Below, piece after piece: positions 61,981 to 64,000 of a stretch of DNA of 64,000 nt. Under the pieces are notes generated by a model. It did no database searches. It was not told the origin of the DNA and saw nothing but the letters and a program-made list of their open reading frames with translations. How positions within the stretch are numbered: the stretch's first letter is position 1; each line of letters opens with the position of its first letter. Source of the stretch: Zerene cesonia (lineage: Eukaryota; Arthropoda; Insecta; Lepidoptera; Pieridae); the NCBI RefSeq assembly GCF_012273895.1, contig NW_024045132.1:2914001-2978000 (forward strand). Direction: 5' to 3'. A program made the translations under genes and the position numbers.

Positions 61981-62439
61981 GATTAAACTTACATTTGTTA
62001 CTTCAAAAGGATAATGACTGAATTGATTATGGTGGATACAAAGACAATTTCAAAATGACATATTTCATCAACGGCAAACAAACAATTACATTACTCTTAT
62101 CTTTACTAATACAATAAAAGTGAAAGTATATTCGTTTGTCTTTCATTTATGTCACTACGAAGCGATTCTACGACATGGTTTTTGTGTCTGGAGCACTCTC
62201 CGACACAAAAATTATGTCACTACATAGGCTGCATTTTAGCCTCAATTTCCATACCTATGAGAATTTCCTTTCACTACGCAACCAAACCCGCGGGCGTAAG
62301 CTAAAATTCTATATACAACTTTTCAATCATTTATATCCTTTATTTTTAGCCATATTTCTCCAACCGTACAACCCTACCGCGCAGTTATTTTTGGCAATCG
62401 GGGAAATCGTATTGCATAATAATATAACGTGACCTTGAA

Positions 62440-62668
62440 CTTGCTCGAGACTCAAGACAGACCACTTGTTGCACCTGGCAGGCCGCCAGATATTGTTCAA
62501 CACTTCCGAAGAGTTTGTTTATGTGAAACTGATACTATCTGTTATATTTTCTCGTCTCGGTTTAAAGAAGTGGGGGAACTAGAGGCTAGTATTTCATTCC
62601 TCTATTCATGTCGTCAGTCCTTTCATTATTCTTTACCATTTAAAAGCGGGCAAGTGGGCAACGAATTT
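62440..62668 (-). repeat. Repeat family H, strongly degraded
   Basis: The minus strand has CGTTGCCCACTTGCCCGC, AATGAAAGGACTGACGACAT and GAATAGAGGAATG, in the family H order. The 95-codon forward frame is probably accidental. Confidence 0.4.
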
Positions 62669-62829
62669 GTATCTTTATGGATAACAATAACAATCTTTTA
62701 TGAAACTTCTATTTAGGAAGTAGGGGTTAGTTCAATTGATTGATGACAAAATTAATAAATCACACGTAAACGTTCCTTATGAATTATGCGAACTATTCAG
62801 AAAACCAAATGATAATTAGTTTTTTGCTT

Positions 62830-62998
62830 AAAAACTACTCGCTCCGGCGACGCACGGATGTAACTTTCCTTTTGAAATCATATTTTATTATAATCTTCTA
62901 TCTTTTATAAAACCCGAATCAAAACAAGTTGCGTAGTTTTAAAGATCTAAGCATACATAGCTACTGACAGAGGGAAGCGACCTTGTTTTACATAAAAA
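62830..62998 (-). repeat. Repeat family C-like, diverged
   Basis: The minus strand has AAACAAGGTCGCTTCCCTC, TATGCTTAGATCTTTAAAAC and ends CGTCGCCGGAGCGAGTAG. The centre is strongly diverged. Confidence 0.5.
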
Positions 62999-63647
62999 TG
63001 TGTCAATTTTTATGATGTGCTTTATTATTTAGATGCTATTTTGATTGGGAATGCGATATATTATGTATAATTCTTTATTCAATTAGGTCACCCTTTTATA
63101 AACCTATAGATTAATTACCTAGAGAAATGTGAAATGTGTAGTAATTATAAATCTATGAATATTTCGCTAAAATGGCCTTTCGGTCCAATATGTGATCAAT
63201 ACTTTACCGTCTGCATAAACCCGTCCCAAATATTGTCTAGACAAAGATAATCCGATAGAACGAATGTTCCACGGCGTTTGATCAAATATTTACTTTATTA
63301 ATATTATATTATTTGTAGTTGTTAAGTGAAAGTTCTTATGGACCATTTAAATAAGAAAATACACGAAGTGTTTACGCATCAGAAAGAAATGTATTTATTC
63401 GAAATTGACACACACACAACTGCATATTATCTTCCTTTAGTTATACGATTCAAAGAAACGTGTCGAAAAATTAATAAAATGTGTTCATATACCTTAGAAA
63501 TAGGAAACCGTTTAGTTATTGTATAAATTAGACAGATTACAATAACCGCGGTCGAAGATAGCATAGGAGTACAAAATTCGTAGCAATAAGGCTTCTGACA
63601 CACGCTGAAAACTATTTCTTATTTATTTTCCACGGTGTATAAAAATA

Positions 63648-63813
63648 AATATAAATGCGAAAATGTGTACGTTCATCAATCTTTCACATCGTAACGGCTG
63701 ACTAAGTTGTATCTGGAGATAGTTAGGAAACTAGAGAATGACATAGGCTACTTGTTACCGCAGTTAAAGATGTATTCTGATGGACATTACAGCCGCGGGT
63801 GAAATACTAGTAA
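63648..63813 (+). repeat. Repeat family A, degraded copy
   Basis: ATATAAATGCGAAAATGTG, ACATAGGCTACTTGTTACCG and AGCCGCGGGTGAAATACTAG keep the ends and the centre of the 60822-type subfamily. Confidence 0.55.
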
Positions 63814-64000
63814 AGCTTTATTTTTCACAATTAACTCTCATAAACGTCTCTCTTTAACTAAACCACTATTTAAGAAAATTATTATTAGTGTATAAATATT
63901 CACTCGTAGCACAAGCATTGCACGTGCCCATTCGTCACACGTTACGGTACGATTCGAAATTTTAATCAAGCAGTTTTTAAAACACGTTAATCGTTGAAGG

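Overview
The window reads as nuclear DNA of a moth or butterfly (Lepidoptera). It is AT-rich (by eye about two-thirds A+T), almost empty of coding sequence, and packed with decayed repeats of types familiar from lepidopteran genomes: short elements beginning or ending in an ACTAGCTG-like box next to CCGCGGGTGAAAC-like sequence, tRNA-headed SINEs ending in a GATGATGAT tail, and 3' tails of non-LTR retrotransposons. Family assignments are from recognition, not from a search. Both N runs are exactly 1000 bases, so they are placeholder gaps of unknown true size.

Only one protein-coding segment is well supported. It is a minus-strand exon at 55160-55557 that opens a very acidic protein. It has a consensus donor, a plausible acceptor in the 5' UTR, a strong start context and a start-stop upstream ORF. 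The next exon is not recognisable, so the sequence left of 55160 is probably intron at least in part, and the first exon and promoter should lie to the right of 55557. I do not recognise the protein family.

Layout: 1-9800 is AT-rich sequence with scattered SINE and retrotransposon fragments, a 52-bp TA microsatellite and a small CpG-rich island near 8940-9030. Gap 1 (9897-10896) sits between two perfect 69-bp inverted arms and is followed by a CGATA-rich palindrome. 11-44 kb continues as repeat-rich non-coding DNA, with several clusters of one grouped family (called H here), a CRE/AP-1 composite site at 21219 and a promoter-like patch at 29 kb. Gap 2 (44307-45306) follows a TATA-like sequence. 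A pogo/Tigger-like 401-bp MITE with TA duplications lies at 46516-46916. The coding exon is at 55.2-55.6 kb, followed at 56.4-56.6 kb by the most unusual object: a 235-bp insertion made of two head-to-head tRNA-like Pol III units, flanked by a 16-bp near-perfect target-site duplication. 57-64 kb is again AT-rich with repeat fragments.

There is no operon-like organisation, no intact transposase or reverse transcriptase, no CRISPR array and no convincing viral sequence.
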